Positions 48,601-59,976 of a stretch of DNA of 64,000 nt are shown here, in pieces. A program made the position numbers and the translations under genes. The stretch comes from Mactromeris polynyma. Lineage: Eukaryota; Mollusca; Bivalvia; Venerida; Mactridae. The stretch covers positions 558,001 to 622,000 of the forward strand of contig JASFXZ010000078.1 of assembly GCA_032209605.1 (NCBI GenBank), written 5' to 3'. Under the pieces are notes generated by a model that saw only the letters and a program-made list of their open reading frames with translations, was not told where the DNA came from and did not search any database. Numbering within the stretch: the first letter of the stretch is position 1; each line of letters begins with the position of its first letter.

Positions 48601-51600
48601 ATCATTATGATCAACAAGTATACCAGGTGTCTTGTAAAAAAACTATCAGTACCTTTTTTACGTCTAGGATCGAACCCACAACCCCCCGCACTCAAAGCAA
48701 CCACCCTACCAATAAAGCTATTGAGGCAGGGGTAATGGAATTTTAAACAATACATTTTCTGATGCAACAGATTCCTTAGGATTTACTAGTTGGTTTCATA
48801 AACAATTCTGTACCTGTATAGTATATATATTTTTAATTTAAGAGGCCAGAATGAACACGACTTCAGGCCATGAAACTAGTGAACAACCCGAGGACAGCAA
48901 AGTATCATAACTATAATGTATTCTAAAAGTTCAGTGTACCACTGTTGTAATGGCCTTCATGCCAGCTTTATTGCATATACTTTGGAATTTTCTAATTTAA
49001 CTGAATTTGCTTGATCCTGTAAACCATGTTAAAACTGTCACATTGTAAAACTTATAAAGCACTAACAATGTTACAAAAGTCGAGACATGACAGTGTCAAA
49101 GCCCCAAACATCTGTTTCAAATTAACATATCAACTCTATAGTCAAGTGAATTCAATTAAGACAACTGAGTAAGTTCATGCATATATGACATGTCATAGCT
49201 GATGAATCCCTATAATATGTTAATCCTCTTATATAATACTAGCTTTTGCTAAATATCAGTTTCAAGTAAGTATACATCCTTATTAGTATTGGACCTTATT
49301 GACAAGTAATACCGTACACAGCCACATAAAACATCAAAGACTCAATTCATTACAAATACTACAAAATAAATGTCTAAGGCTTCAAAAAGTAAGTCTAGTA
49401 CAATAATATAGCATAGTAATACAGTGTAGTTCTTAACAGTTTACAGCATTGGACACCTGATCTGGCAGTCACAAGTTCCAATATCACCATGGTCAAGATG
49501 CTTTCAGGGTCGCTAGAATTAGGTGTCAATTCTAGTTAACAACTACGGAGGCCGTCATCGAGAGTGATTTATATAAGTATTAAAACCTGTTATACAGTGT
49601 AAACAGGCTGCATGGAATATGCTGACCTACCTATCACAACCATATTGAGCATATCTTTACCAACTTCACGTTTCTTGTATTCTTCCTTCAAGTCAAATTT
49701 TTCGTATTTGGACCTAAAAACAATACAGATATATACCACTAATTAAACAAGTCTAGACGGTCTGACCAGTAATTGGATAATGGTCAGCCAATTTAATACT
49801 CAACCCAAGGTTGATATAAAGTCAATGGTGAATTCACAAACATTTCTGTGTCACAAATTTTGCTTCTTACACAGTAATATTCAACAAAATGACAGACTAT
49901 TCAACTCTGTATTGTTAAGATCGAACACAAATAGATTCTTATATTTCTTGTGAAACTGGTACCTGAGAAAAACATCCTTTTATTAACAGTATATCAGGGG
50001 TTCCACTAGGTGCTGAATCTCGAGGGTCATTTTGATAATTTTTGACCAGATTTTACCATTTTATAGCCAAATTACCTATAATTTAGAGAAAAATTTACCC
50101 TTCAGCCAGAATCCTAAGGGTAAAAATGTGACCTTTTGGAAAATCCAGGGGTCAAAAGTCTACTCAAGGGTCAAATGGAACCCCTGTTTATGCACTTGTT
50201 ACAATACAAATGGTAGCAAGTCGCAAAAAACACATACTTGGAAGCACTCTTAGGAAGTGGAGGTATGTATCTTTCTTTCTTTGGAGTCGTTAACTGTTCT
50301 TTACTATCATCTGTTTTCTTGGAATTAGACACATCCTTAGAAAGTTTATCCACAGCAACATTACTATTTGAAGATTCAACAGATTTTGCACCATCTCCAT
50401 TACCGGAGATCACTGTCACTTTAGGAATCTCCGGTTTAACTTTCACATTTTGGGTATTATTCAATTTGTTTTGCAAATCATTCGAGTTTTTATTAAAAGG
50501 TTTAACAGGGGCTGGTTCAGATCGTTTTTTAGAAGGAGACTGGACTGAAATTGTTACTGGTTGACTTTGTACATCGTCTGATGGTGTATTTAAGATTTTG
50601 CTGGTTTCACTATTTCTGGGTTTAGGAGGTTCTTTTAATACCACAGAGGGACCTGTAATAGGGGCTGACTGGGGCTGTGTGGAGATCTGACCACTTTTGG
50701 CTCCTGAAAAAAACAACTTGAACACATAAACAAATCATATATGTAAAATCAATACTCAAATTATATATACCAATGTAGTTGTACAAGAATGGATACAAAC
50801 AATCTTACATCCAATGTTATTATACATGTATTTATAGTGTAGAAAGGAATATGCTCTGCATTAAATTAATTATGTCAAATAAGCATAAAATACTTAGGTA
50901 TTAATCTGGCGATGACTAAAATTACATTATGACATTTACTAGTGTAATACAGTACTATAACACAACTCACCTAAATAAAATGTCTCTACTTCATAAAACA
51001 AATTTTATACTAACAAGTTATTTGATAACTATATGAGTATTATTCTGTCTCCTACACAAAACATTTATTATCATTGTTGTTGTTTATATTTAATTCGAAA
51101 TGTCTGTCATGAAATAGCGTTGGTAGTATAAAGTATCGGTATGTGGGTTTACTCGTTATTGGTATCAGAAGACTTGTTAGATATATTATGACGCATATTT
51201 TTGCTTATGCTTTTTATAAAAATGCAGCAAATACAGAAATTTATTTTCCAAAGTTCCCAACTTAACAAAATACATATTTATTTAATTTTGATATTTTATC
51301 GACATATTTAGTATCAAAATAATTGTTGTTTAATATGGAGTATGAATTTCATAATTTTAAATAATAAATGTTGACTTTTTGTCAATATTCTTTAAATATT
51401 TTTTTTAAATTAAAATATGTTTTAAAGCGAAATTTGTAGAAATCATACAAGCCAAATCAGGTGTTTTTGCCTTATGGCTTTCCATTATCACCTATTGTCC
51501 AGTTTCAAAATCTCTTTATAGTTGTCAAACTTGATTACTACCTATTATTTTCAAAAGCTGTCTAGTTGAGATTTGTGACAAATCTCAACTTAGACAGGAT

Positions 51601-54600
51601 ATAAATTTATGCATGACAGCTTTGTCTTATGGCATCTGACCAGCCATTGGCTAAGTAATCAATTGGCTGGACCAATCAGATGTCTTAGGGTAAAGCTGGG
51701 TTTATTGTTTGACCAATGAAAATTCGTAACCCTGGAAACACGAAGACCTTTAAGGATCCTTCAGTAAAGGCCCAAGCAACATTTGATTGCTGAAAGCCAA
51801 TAATAAAGGATCTGAAGATTTAATTTGTCTTTGTTTCGATTTCCAGGTATGTTATATTTTCATGTTTTTTTTGTTATAGACAATTTCAGTAAAGTTTTAA
51901 TTAAGAAAGTTTTGTTAGAGATAAGGTTATATAGATGTTTTATAATGGTGCTACCTTCATAACTTACGTTAAACTTGTTCAGATGTTTGGAAGCTGTTTA
52001 CTGTACTTATTTTTCTTAGGAATGAAATTACCTGTTTAACTCTCACAAGGACAATAAAGCCCGTGTGTTATCATATGGCCAAGTCTAGAGGGCAACGTTG
52101 GGACAACCTGGACGTTATTGAACGTTACTATGCAATAAAATGTTTCTACACCTATGAGCATTTCATGACCACAGTAGTATTCACACCTGTCTTACAGTAT
52201 TGATCAACACATAATTCACTGTGAGAAGTATTTGATTACAATTAAGACTTAAACATCAATTATGCTTGTACAGAATCTTTCCTCAAATACAGGCGAACAT
52301 TAGACACTGACCATGATATTTGAAGACCATTACAGAATGTTGGACAAGTCTTGAATGTGGCTCCAAAAATACTGCTTAATTTCAATCAAGTAAAATTGTG
52401 GTAAATGCAAGAAGTGAAAGATGTGATTGATGATGGACAAATAAATTACTGCAGTGACTGATATGCAGCTGTTCCGCTTTAAACTTAGGTGTATTACTAC
52501 GTATTCTTGAAAAATTATAGCTAATGAAATCAACTACATACAGTGTAAATAAATAAAACATTTCAACAAATAAACACACCTATGTGATTGTGTTACCGGA
52601 CTCATGTCATAAACATGTTAATACTATGAGCCCACATTACAGAGTAACAATTGGTTAAGGAATTATTCAAGAAATTAATGTGTTGTAACTATAAATGAGT
52701 ATTACTGCCTGGTACTTTACACATGGGGAATTAGGGAATACAGCCCAGCTTGGAAATAGAAACACTCTGCTAATTTTGCCTAGGAAAACCTGAGCATACA
52801 CTATTGTGGCAACTTTGGATGCTTCTTATAGATTTACTCCACTTTCATTTGAAATTTCTTAAAAAATGATACTTTGGTATAAAACGGAAGATTCCATCAG
52901 TAAGAAAATAATCAAGTTTATTATTTACACAATTTCAGGATATAAAATACACACTGAGTATGATGACAAATCAGTAGAAATCTTTTACATAATAAACAGA
53001 ACTATATGTACATATTCATGTATATACACCATGTCTGTACAGAAGTAAGAATGAGATAATAACGACATCAAATCTACTTAAATCCTTGAACATTTTATAT
53101 AAACAATAATTTATAAACAGAAAACATATTTCATATATAAGAAATATGAAACAAACTGTTTTGCAAGACAAAAATAATTTCAAAGTAAAATTTTGATGAG
53201 CAAGGAGTATTCCATGGCATAAATTGATGAACAATGAGTTTGATAACATATAAGAACAATTTGTGTCGACTTTCAATACCTTATAAACTAAGCATAGTAT
53301 TATGTACAACTAAATACAGAAACTACTGAAGCAATTAAACAATGTTTGAAAAAAATTACAAAAAATTAGTGTTACATTTATAAAAATATAATATTCAGTC
53401 TAGTTTAAAGACATATCTTTAATTTGATCTTATGAATATTTCTCAGTACAGTCACTGCGTAGAAAATACATAACAGATTAGTCAGCTTAAAATATAATAA
53501 CAGCTGAGCAATCAACTACAAACATGAAATTAAAATGAATGAAAACCATGTCCAACGTTTTCATATTCAGGATGGATACATAATTTCTTGTTAATATTGT
53601 CAAATTATATAAATGTATACCCCAAGTCAGGGGTGTCATAAATTTTTTAATTAACAGGGAAATCATCAAAAGTAGGAGGGGGTCGGGGGGGGGGGGTACT
53701 CCCTTTAATTATGATAATTAATACAAGAAAAGTAGCTGGGTGATGATGCTTAAGTAACCGGATCATTTTACTTTTATATTATTTACATCCCTGCAAAGTA
53801 TATCTAAGTCACCCCTGCCAAGTATATCTAAGTCATCCCTGCCAAGTGCTTGTGTTCATGGTCTTTTAAAAGCTAATTTTTGTTTGGCTTTCACGATATC
53901 ATCTGGGGAAGGATCACTGAAGTCATACGGAATAATTTTGTTCAGTTCCTTACATGGCTGAAGCACCATACCATTCATTTGACATTTATACTCAAAACGT
54001 TTCCAGCGATACCTTTTCTTGCAAGATTTGCGTGATTTTGCGGATGAAGTCAAGCAAAGTGAATGACCCAGTATTGAAGATTTGTTCATTAAATACTTCG
54101 AACTTTCAATAGGTACATCATCAATAAATACCAGCTTTTCTGAGAGGCTTTGAGTATCAATATTTTCTATATTTTCATCCATGTTTTTGAGATCAGGTAA
54201 TTGCAATGGATCAGAGCCATTACTGGGTTTAGACTTTTTGTTCAGTTCCTCTTGTTTCATATGTAACTCTTCTAACTGCTTTTTCTTAGTCTGCAATCCA
54301 GGTTTCTTCAGTAAATCCATCAATGTAGGTGAATTTGAATGCACTAAAGTACTTGAATGTACAGTTTTATTAATAGTTGGCATATACTCTGAAATAGCAC
54401 ACTGCTGATTAACACGTATTGGTTTTCTATCAGCAATCAAACTGCTCAATGACGACATGATTTGGTTTGTATCTGTTTTATTTTTCACCAAATCTGATGA
54501 TAACAAAGACCCTGATATGTCAGTTTCCTGATCAATATTTTCTTGGTTATCCTTCACAGATGACAGAGATCTTGGTTGTGACTTCTTCACTCCATGAGCT

Positions 54601-57600
54601 ACAGCAAGCTGTGCTAATGAGACACCAGGTTTCAGAGCTGCAGGTTGGGTTTGTGTGTTAGGAACATCTTGTTTTGCTAACTGGGACAAAGGTGAAGATG
54701 AGCTGCTGGGTGACACAGACAAATGTGAATATACTGGTGAATTATTTGCTGCCACTGATGAAACTGGGGAGGACCTGAGATGTGTCTTGGCCAAAGATGA
54801 TAATGGAGACCTCCCAGCATTTGCACTTACATTGTTCTCAGATGATTGAGCAATGTGTGTCTTAGCTAACTCTGACAATGCAACACAGATGCCATTCTTG
54901 TTTGGATTTGGATCTTTACAAAAGTCTATTTTTGACCCCATATTTTGATCAGCATTAGCCAATTCTGACAATTTTACGCCTTCAATTTGAGTTGATTTCC
55001 CCAAGACTGACAATTTTACGCCACCACTTTGATTTGGTTTAGCCAAGTCGGACAATTTTACGCCACCATCACTTTGATTTGGTTTAGCCAAGTCGGACAA
55101 TTTTACGCCACCACTTTGATTTGGTTTAGCCAAGTCGGACAATTTTACGCCACCACTTTGATTTGGTTTAGCCAAGTCGGACAATTTTACGCCACCATCG
55201 CTTTGATTTGGTTTAGCCAAGTCGGACAATTTTACGCCACCACTTTGATTTGGTTTAGCCAAGTCGGACAATTTTTCGCCACCACTTTGATTTGATTCAG
55301 CCAAGTCGGACAATTTTACACCATTACTTTGATTTGATTTAGCCAAGTCGGTCAATTTTACGCCATTACTTTGAGTTGATTTAGCCAAGTCGGACAATTT
55401 TACACCATCACTTTGAGTTGATTTAGCCAAGTCGGACAATTTTACACCACCACTTTGAGTTGATTTAGCCAAGTCGGACAATTTTACACCACCACTTTGA
55501 GTTGATTTAGCCAAGTACGACAAATTGTCCTGAGTATTGTTATGTAACCTTTTATGTACGTTATGACTAACGGTTGCCTTGACAACCCCAACTTTTGAGA
55601 ATGGCATAACAGCACACTGCTGTTGTACGGTTATATGAGAGTTTTTGAAGTCAATCATTTTCTTATTACATAGTAAGTTTGGGGACAATTTATCACCAAA
55701 TTTCATCAGACCACCAGCTGAAATTGGATTGCATGAAAAGACACTATTAGGACTAGGAGAAACAGAATATTGTCCATCATTTTCTACATCAAATTCTTAC
55801 CTTACATGAGCCATTGGTTAACAAAAGTTTTCCATCAATACAATTTCATTAGGAACAACGATTTGTGCAAAAGACAGCAGTCAACAATCCATTCATCATA
55901 GTAGAGAAACGCAGGAAAATGAAAAGAAACAAAAAGGCACCTTGTTAAGCAATAGTTCAGCAAAAGTATTCAGACAAAAAGTTAAATTAAAATAATTAAT
56001 TTTTAACAATTTTACGTTTTCTGAAAAATGATGGAAATTTAACTTCCAAAAGTCACACATTCAAACTGTCCCATATAAATTTAATGGATTAATGTCCACG
56101 GTAAAACCCACCTAGTTAGCTCAGCTGTAGAGTGCTAGAGTGCTAATCTAGAGGTCATGGGTGTGCAACCCAGGTGAGGAACATGTTCTTTAGTGACAAT
56201 TTGACTGAGATTTGACTGGGTTGGTAACCCAGGAGCACTAGTAAGGTCAACTGACCACAATACATCACTGAGATACTGTTGAAAAAGGTGTAAAGCCTGA
56301 AACAATCAATTAACCACAGTAAACATATTTATAAGCAGCAGGAAGCAGGTAAATATTAAGCATACCTTGTGATCTATTCCGTCTATCTCGTCTGGGTTCT
56401 CTCTGTGGTTTAGGAGCTTCTGAAATGATAGCAAAGACATATAACTTTCATTTTCTAACCAATGCTTAACATTTATTTACTATGTTTATATAGTTCGAAA
56501 GAAACTAAAGTATATACATGTAGTATGCATAGGAACAGGTTCCAAACAAAATCAATTAGCTAAAAAAAAAAGATTAAGACCTGGGCTTGAGTGTATCATC
56601 TCTGTCAGTCAGTCACACAACAAATAAATTAACATACATTCAATATGAAAATATCTTCATCATTATTTGAGAAAGATTGGTAAGATAAACAGGTTTTATT
56701 CAGCAAATGTTAGGAATGTCATACTACAATCAGGTATGAATAATGGGAAAAATAAAATGATACAGACAGAGCAGATGGCAGCAAGTCTCAAAGACCTAAA
56801 CTTTAGACATGCTGTGGCTAATCAATGGTAACTCGACTTATTTAACGCCATTTATCTATAAGCATTCACTTTGGTTTCAAAACTTAACCTCCATTCACTC
56901 AAGCATTTACCTAACATTTCATTAAGAGACCCTTCCACACTAAAGTTGTGTCTCATTATAGTGTCCACCATCACATGTTCTGGTATGGAATCTCCCAATA
57001 CATTGCGAACTTCTTCCAAAACAGAGTTTAATTTGGCTAAAAGTGAAAGAAAATAATTGATGAATTAGCCATCACTGGGCAAGATATATACATGTATCAC
57101 TTTAATTATGTTCTTTTCCCAGGAAAATAATTTCACAATCAGTCTTGCAATATTCAGTAAAAACCAGGAAGTGAGAAACAGTGGTCTAACAATCATAGCT
57201 GTAGCTTTTCTTAAGGAAACAAACTTGAAAATCTAATGAATACAATGTACTCATTCATTCAAGTTTACAGGATTATGAATGCTATAATTTCATAACAATG
57301 CATTCTACAATCAAGTATATATGGAAACCACTATACATGAAATAGTAAAATTCATCTGACCTTAAGTGAGGCGTATGATGTTCCTGACAATTTGATGTAA
57401 GATGATTCATCTAAAGTCACTTCTCCCCCATTCTGAATCACATTGGGAAGCGGTAAGTTGCTCAGGGAAGGATGACCAGTCAGTACTGATTGGTAACTGT
57501 GGACACCAGTTAGGTCAACTGTTCACAGTACCGCCTAATAATGGTTTTGAAAAAAACAGTGTAATACTCCAAGTTCCAACACAACATAAATAATTATTTA

Positions 57601-59633
57601 CCTTCATCAACATCATTTAATTGAGGTCTGGTGTAATCCAAAGAGCTACGATGAGCCTCTCTTGGAGTTCCTTCTTCCAACTCATCTTCCTCAGGAATTC
57701 CTCCTTGTTCGTCCATGAAACTAGCCAGTGCCACATTGTGATCACGATTGAATGTAAATTGTGCCGCTGAAAAAACACAATAAAGTCACAGCCACTATTG
57801 AAATTTTAAGACAAGAAATGATAATTACATACGGTACTTCCAATAATGTGTACCAATCAGTTCAAATGAAAGACTATTAACAGACAAGAGATTGATTCAC
57901 TAGGACAATTTAATGAAAAGATGTCCAGTCTGATTTTGCAAACTGGAGCTATTGATACATGTAAAAGCATCAGTTTCATAAAATTAAGCTTGAAATTCAT
58001 ATTCTGTGTTTTTGCTTTAAAGTTTAAGTAAGTTCTGTGTGTTTTGAATTTCCTGGATTTTAAATTGAAGCAGCAAATGCCCATTGAGTTGTTGTTGCTC
58101 TTCTAATCTGAACCTCAAAATCCTTTGTGCACTTAGGTTGCCCAGCTAATGCCTTATTTATTTGGCCTTATCAGGATACAGTAGGGCTAGAGGTCAATGG
58201 AGTAAAGGTTAACTTATTCTGCTAAATGTCCTTCAATAATCTATGACTGTAATGAGAATACATATGTACCATAAGCGATTAATTTGATTTCGACCACAAA
58301 TTTATAAGTCCATTAATGAACATACCTGTGCCAGGTGATATACAATAGCCTTCTTCTACAGAGTGACCATAAACATCATCTTCGTCATAGTACTCTGTAA
58401 ATAAAAAAAATACCATACAATAATTTCTTAAGTGATTGCTGTTTATACAATGCGATTTTCTGACATGCACCGTTAAATAAAGCATACTGTAAATTTAGGG
58501 AAAACATTACCAAAAGGACCAAAGAAACTTATAGTTTATCCAGCCCAGCTGTATCTGGTCTCGAAATCTACATGACATGATCAAAAAAATATATTTACGA
58601 ATCGACATATTCACATAATGGATTGGACGAAATAATGTTATCCTTGTCATGTCATTTATCCCAAAAAGGTGCCGGGTTCCGGAATCCGGGTGTTTCACTC
58701 ACCAAAAATTTTGTCTAATTATCTATGTATATATATACTGACTGTGTTCATTAAATGGCTATGCTGCACTGCCATTTCGCCGGTGGTTTCAAAATCTGCA
58801 TTGGAAGGAAACGAGTGCACATCGTTATATATTAATTAACACATGATAATGGAAATTCTAGACCTAATCCGCTATCTATAGAAAGCATTGATTGAGCAAT
58901 AGGAAAAATGTATTTTGCCTGCTAATCACGTTGGATAGTTAAAAATTAGTAAAAAATGGGACAAAGAATAGATGTTGGAAAGTGCTACATAGTAGGAAGC
59001 CGATTAGACCCGACATAATAATGTCAAAATGTGAAATAAGTTATTTAAGGTCGTATTTATAGAATCTGATTCTAGAGGTACGGACCCATACCCACTGCCT
59101 TTCATATTAGTTTATTACAAATTTATCAAATTTTATGACATTCTATAGTACTTTTATTAGTTTTGACTGTTTCTACGTCAAAAAGTAATATAATTTGTGG
59201 ATTAAAAATTATTCGAAAATGTTACATCATGTTGCATAAGGCCCGTTTAGATGTTATATGCAGTGAAAGTAAAAATGTTAAATAAAATAATGGATGTTCA
59301 TCATCATGGTAAAAGGTCATGTACACGTCTAATATTTTGGACTCGATTGACATTTGTGACGTTTTATGAGAATAAGTCATTATAATGTTTAGTTATGTTT
59401 CGTGGAATAGGATTCCTCAAATACTGAACAAGCAAAAATGCAGTACGAGAAAACGCGGTTCGAAAGCGAAAATGGGCACCGCCAAGGGGACATAACTATT
59501 GACCAGACAGATGAGGCAATCCGATCATAATTATTTTAAGTCAATTATTCAATAAATCCGAATTCATGGTAAACGTGTATATTTCGTTACCATCTTCGTA
59601 GTTCATGGAACGAACATTCCTATGTCTTGACAT
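42621..59633 (-). CDS. HBS1L: HBS1-like translational GTPase (17 coding exons, long isoform)
   Basis: Exons: 59591-59633, 58326-58394, 57602-57766, 56911-57036, 56366-56419, 50238-50703, 49631-49713, 48406-48565, 47656-47768, 46920-47036, 46379-46612, 45601-45774, 45217-45312, 44680-44783, 44248-44348, 43735-43879, 42621-42674. They sum to 2304 bases, 767 residues (human is 684). The start [15 protein letters not shown] and [18 protein letters not shown] match HBS1L. The HBS1 N-terminal domain is at about residues 60-135. Residues 153-307 are a Ser/Pro/Lys-rich linker. The GTPase has GHVDAGKST (336-344), DAPGHKD (about 413) and NKMD (about 475). Two beta-barrel domains follow, with [17 protein letters not shown] near the end. 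With Pelota it recognises stalled or empty ribosomes in no-go and non-stop decay. A second transcript uses the exon at 53856-55717 in place of exon 6 onward. Confidence 0.96.
47803..47900 (+). mobile_element. SINE fragment
   Basis: TACTGGTTGGTAACCCAGGA and ACACTGGTTAGGTCAACTTA match the body of the SINE at 56109. The tRNA-like head is missing. In an HBS1L intron. Confidence 0.5.
48650..48735 (-). mobile_element. tRNA-like SINE head
   Basis: On the minus strand, TAGCTTTATTGGTAGGGTGG (A-box-like) is followed by GTGGGTTCGATCCTAGACG with a good B-box. The rest does not fold as a tRNA. It is in the HBS1L intron before exon 8. Confidence 0.45.
49435..49605 (+). mobile_element. Possible tRNA-derived SINE, strongly diverged
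   Basis: AACAGTTTACAGCATTGGAC then GATCTGGCAGTCACAAGTTC look like degenerate A- and B-box regions. The body is too diverged to align confidently. Confidence 0.3.
51554..51596. repeat. Short inverted repeat in HBS1L intron
   Basis: TGTCTAGTTGAGATTTGT and ACAAATCTCAACTTAGACA form a near-perfect hairpin with a very short loop. It may be the end of a foldback element. Confidence 0.5.
53704..53709 (-). terminator. HBS1L: Candidate variant poly(A) signal for the SKI7-like isoform
   Basis: ATTAAA on the minus strand about 150 bases after the stop at 53856. I saw no AATAAA that close. Confidence 0.3.
53856..55717 (-). CDS. HBS1L: SKI7-like alternative terminal exon of HBS1L
   Basis: An uninterrupted frame of 619 codons plus stop lies behind a good acceptor (CCAATTTCAG before 55717). 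It starts with two bases, so it completes the codon left by HBS1L exon 5 (G + CT). Exons 1-5 plus this exon give 772 residues. Such an isoform has the HBS1 N-terminal domain but no GTPase. In vertebrates the equivalent HBS1L splice variant 3 is the SKI7 counterpart that links the SKI complex to the cytoplasmic RNA exosome. The position (terminal exon within the intron after the shared 5' exons) is the same. The exon has 14 tandem LSDLAK-type units, then five diverged ones ([40 protein letters not shown]). It ends [24 protein letters not shown]. The splice link is inferred from phase and position; the open frame and repeats are direct. Confidence 0.87.
54951..55526 (-). repeat. HBS1L: In-frame 42/45-bp tandem repeat coding for LSDLAK units
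   Basis: About 14 units of 42 bp (14 residues, such as [14 protein letters not shown]), two or more with an added glycine codon (45 bp). The left block has STQS, the central block PNQS. Length changes by whole codons, so selection on the reading frame is likely. Confidence 0.93.
56109..56310 (+). mobile_element. tRNA-derived SINE
   Basis: The head CCTAGTTAGCTCAGCTGTAG and GGTCATGGGTGTGCAACCC are tRNA-like A- and B-box regions. The body GGTTGGTAACCCAGGAGCAC is followed by AAGGTCAACTG. It lies between HBS1L exon 5 and the SKI7-like exon, just upstream of the alternative splice choice. Confidence 0.6.
57366..57580 (+). mobile_element. SINE fragment
   Basis: GATTGGTAACTGTGGACACC followed by AGTTAGGTCAACTG matches the body of the SINE at 56109; the head is poorly kept. 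In an HBS1L intron. Confidence 0.45.
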
Positions 59634-59880
59634 TGTTTATTATCTATAAAACGCACAGACTGTGAATAAAAGTTTGTCCAGTTGTTTCGCCAAGACCGAC
59701 ATGTTACGTTTGGCTTTAATACGATAGTTTCGGATTTTAAACAATTTTGAAATATTGTTTCAAATTAAATTTGTTTACCGAAATTTATATCGTTTATTAA
59801 CTTATTTACATTTTTATGTAAACACCAGCATACTAGATGTAAAATGCAATTTTGTGCAAAACTCATGGAAATAGCTTTAC
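59634..59880. promoter_or_regulatory. Candidate bidirectional promoter, HBS1L / ITPA
   Basis: Only 247 bases separate the HBS1L ATG (minus) from the possible first ITPA codon (plus, 59881). If that exon is real, both promoters share this interval. I see no TATA box in a fitting place. Confidence 0.4.
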
Positions 59881-59976
59881 ATGGCTGCACGAGTACAGAC
59901 GCTTGTAAACAAATGCAACCGATTCGTAATAATCGATACATTCTGTAGACGTAGTTGTCATTTTATTACAAAAAGG
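59881..59976 (+). CDS. ITPA: Possible first coding exon of ITPA (presequence-like)
   Basis: An open frame from ATG at 59881 reaches a plausible donor (AAAAGG before GTAATG) after exactly 32 codons, phase 0. The ITPA exon beginning at 61736 is also open in phase 0 for nine codons before its first ATG (SVTSQRVIK). Spliced together they would add 41 residues that are rich in Arg, Ser and Thr with little acid, like a mitochondrial presequence (MAARVQTLVNKCNRF start). ITPA enzymes are normally cytosolic and short at the N-terminus. This is a suggestion from phase and composition only. Confidence 0.35.

Noticed and set aside
50238..50564. Plus-strand 108-codon frame
   Set aside because: Shadow of HBS1L exon 6, whose minus-strand frame joins in phase on both sides.
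55029..55295. Plus-strand frame with repeated [13 protein letters not shown]
   Set aside because: Antisense of the LSDLAK repeat of the SKI7-like exon; the minus-strand frame is far longer and joins HBS1L in phase.
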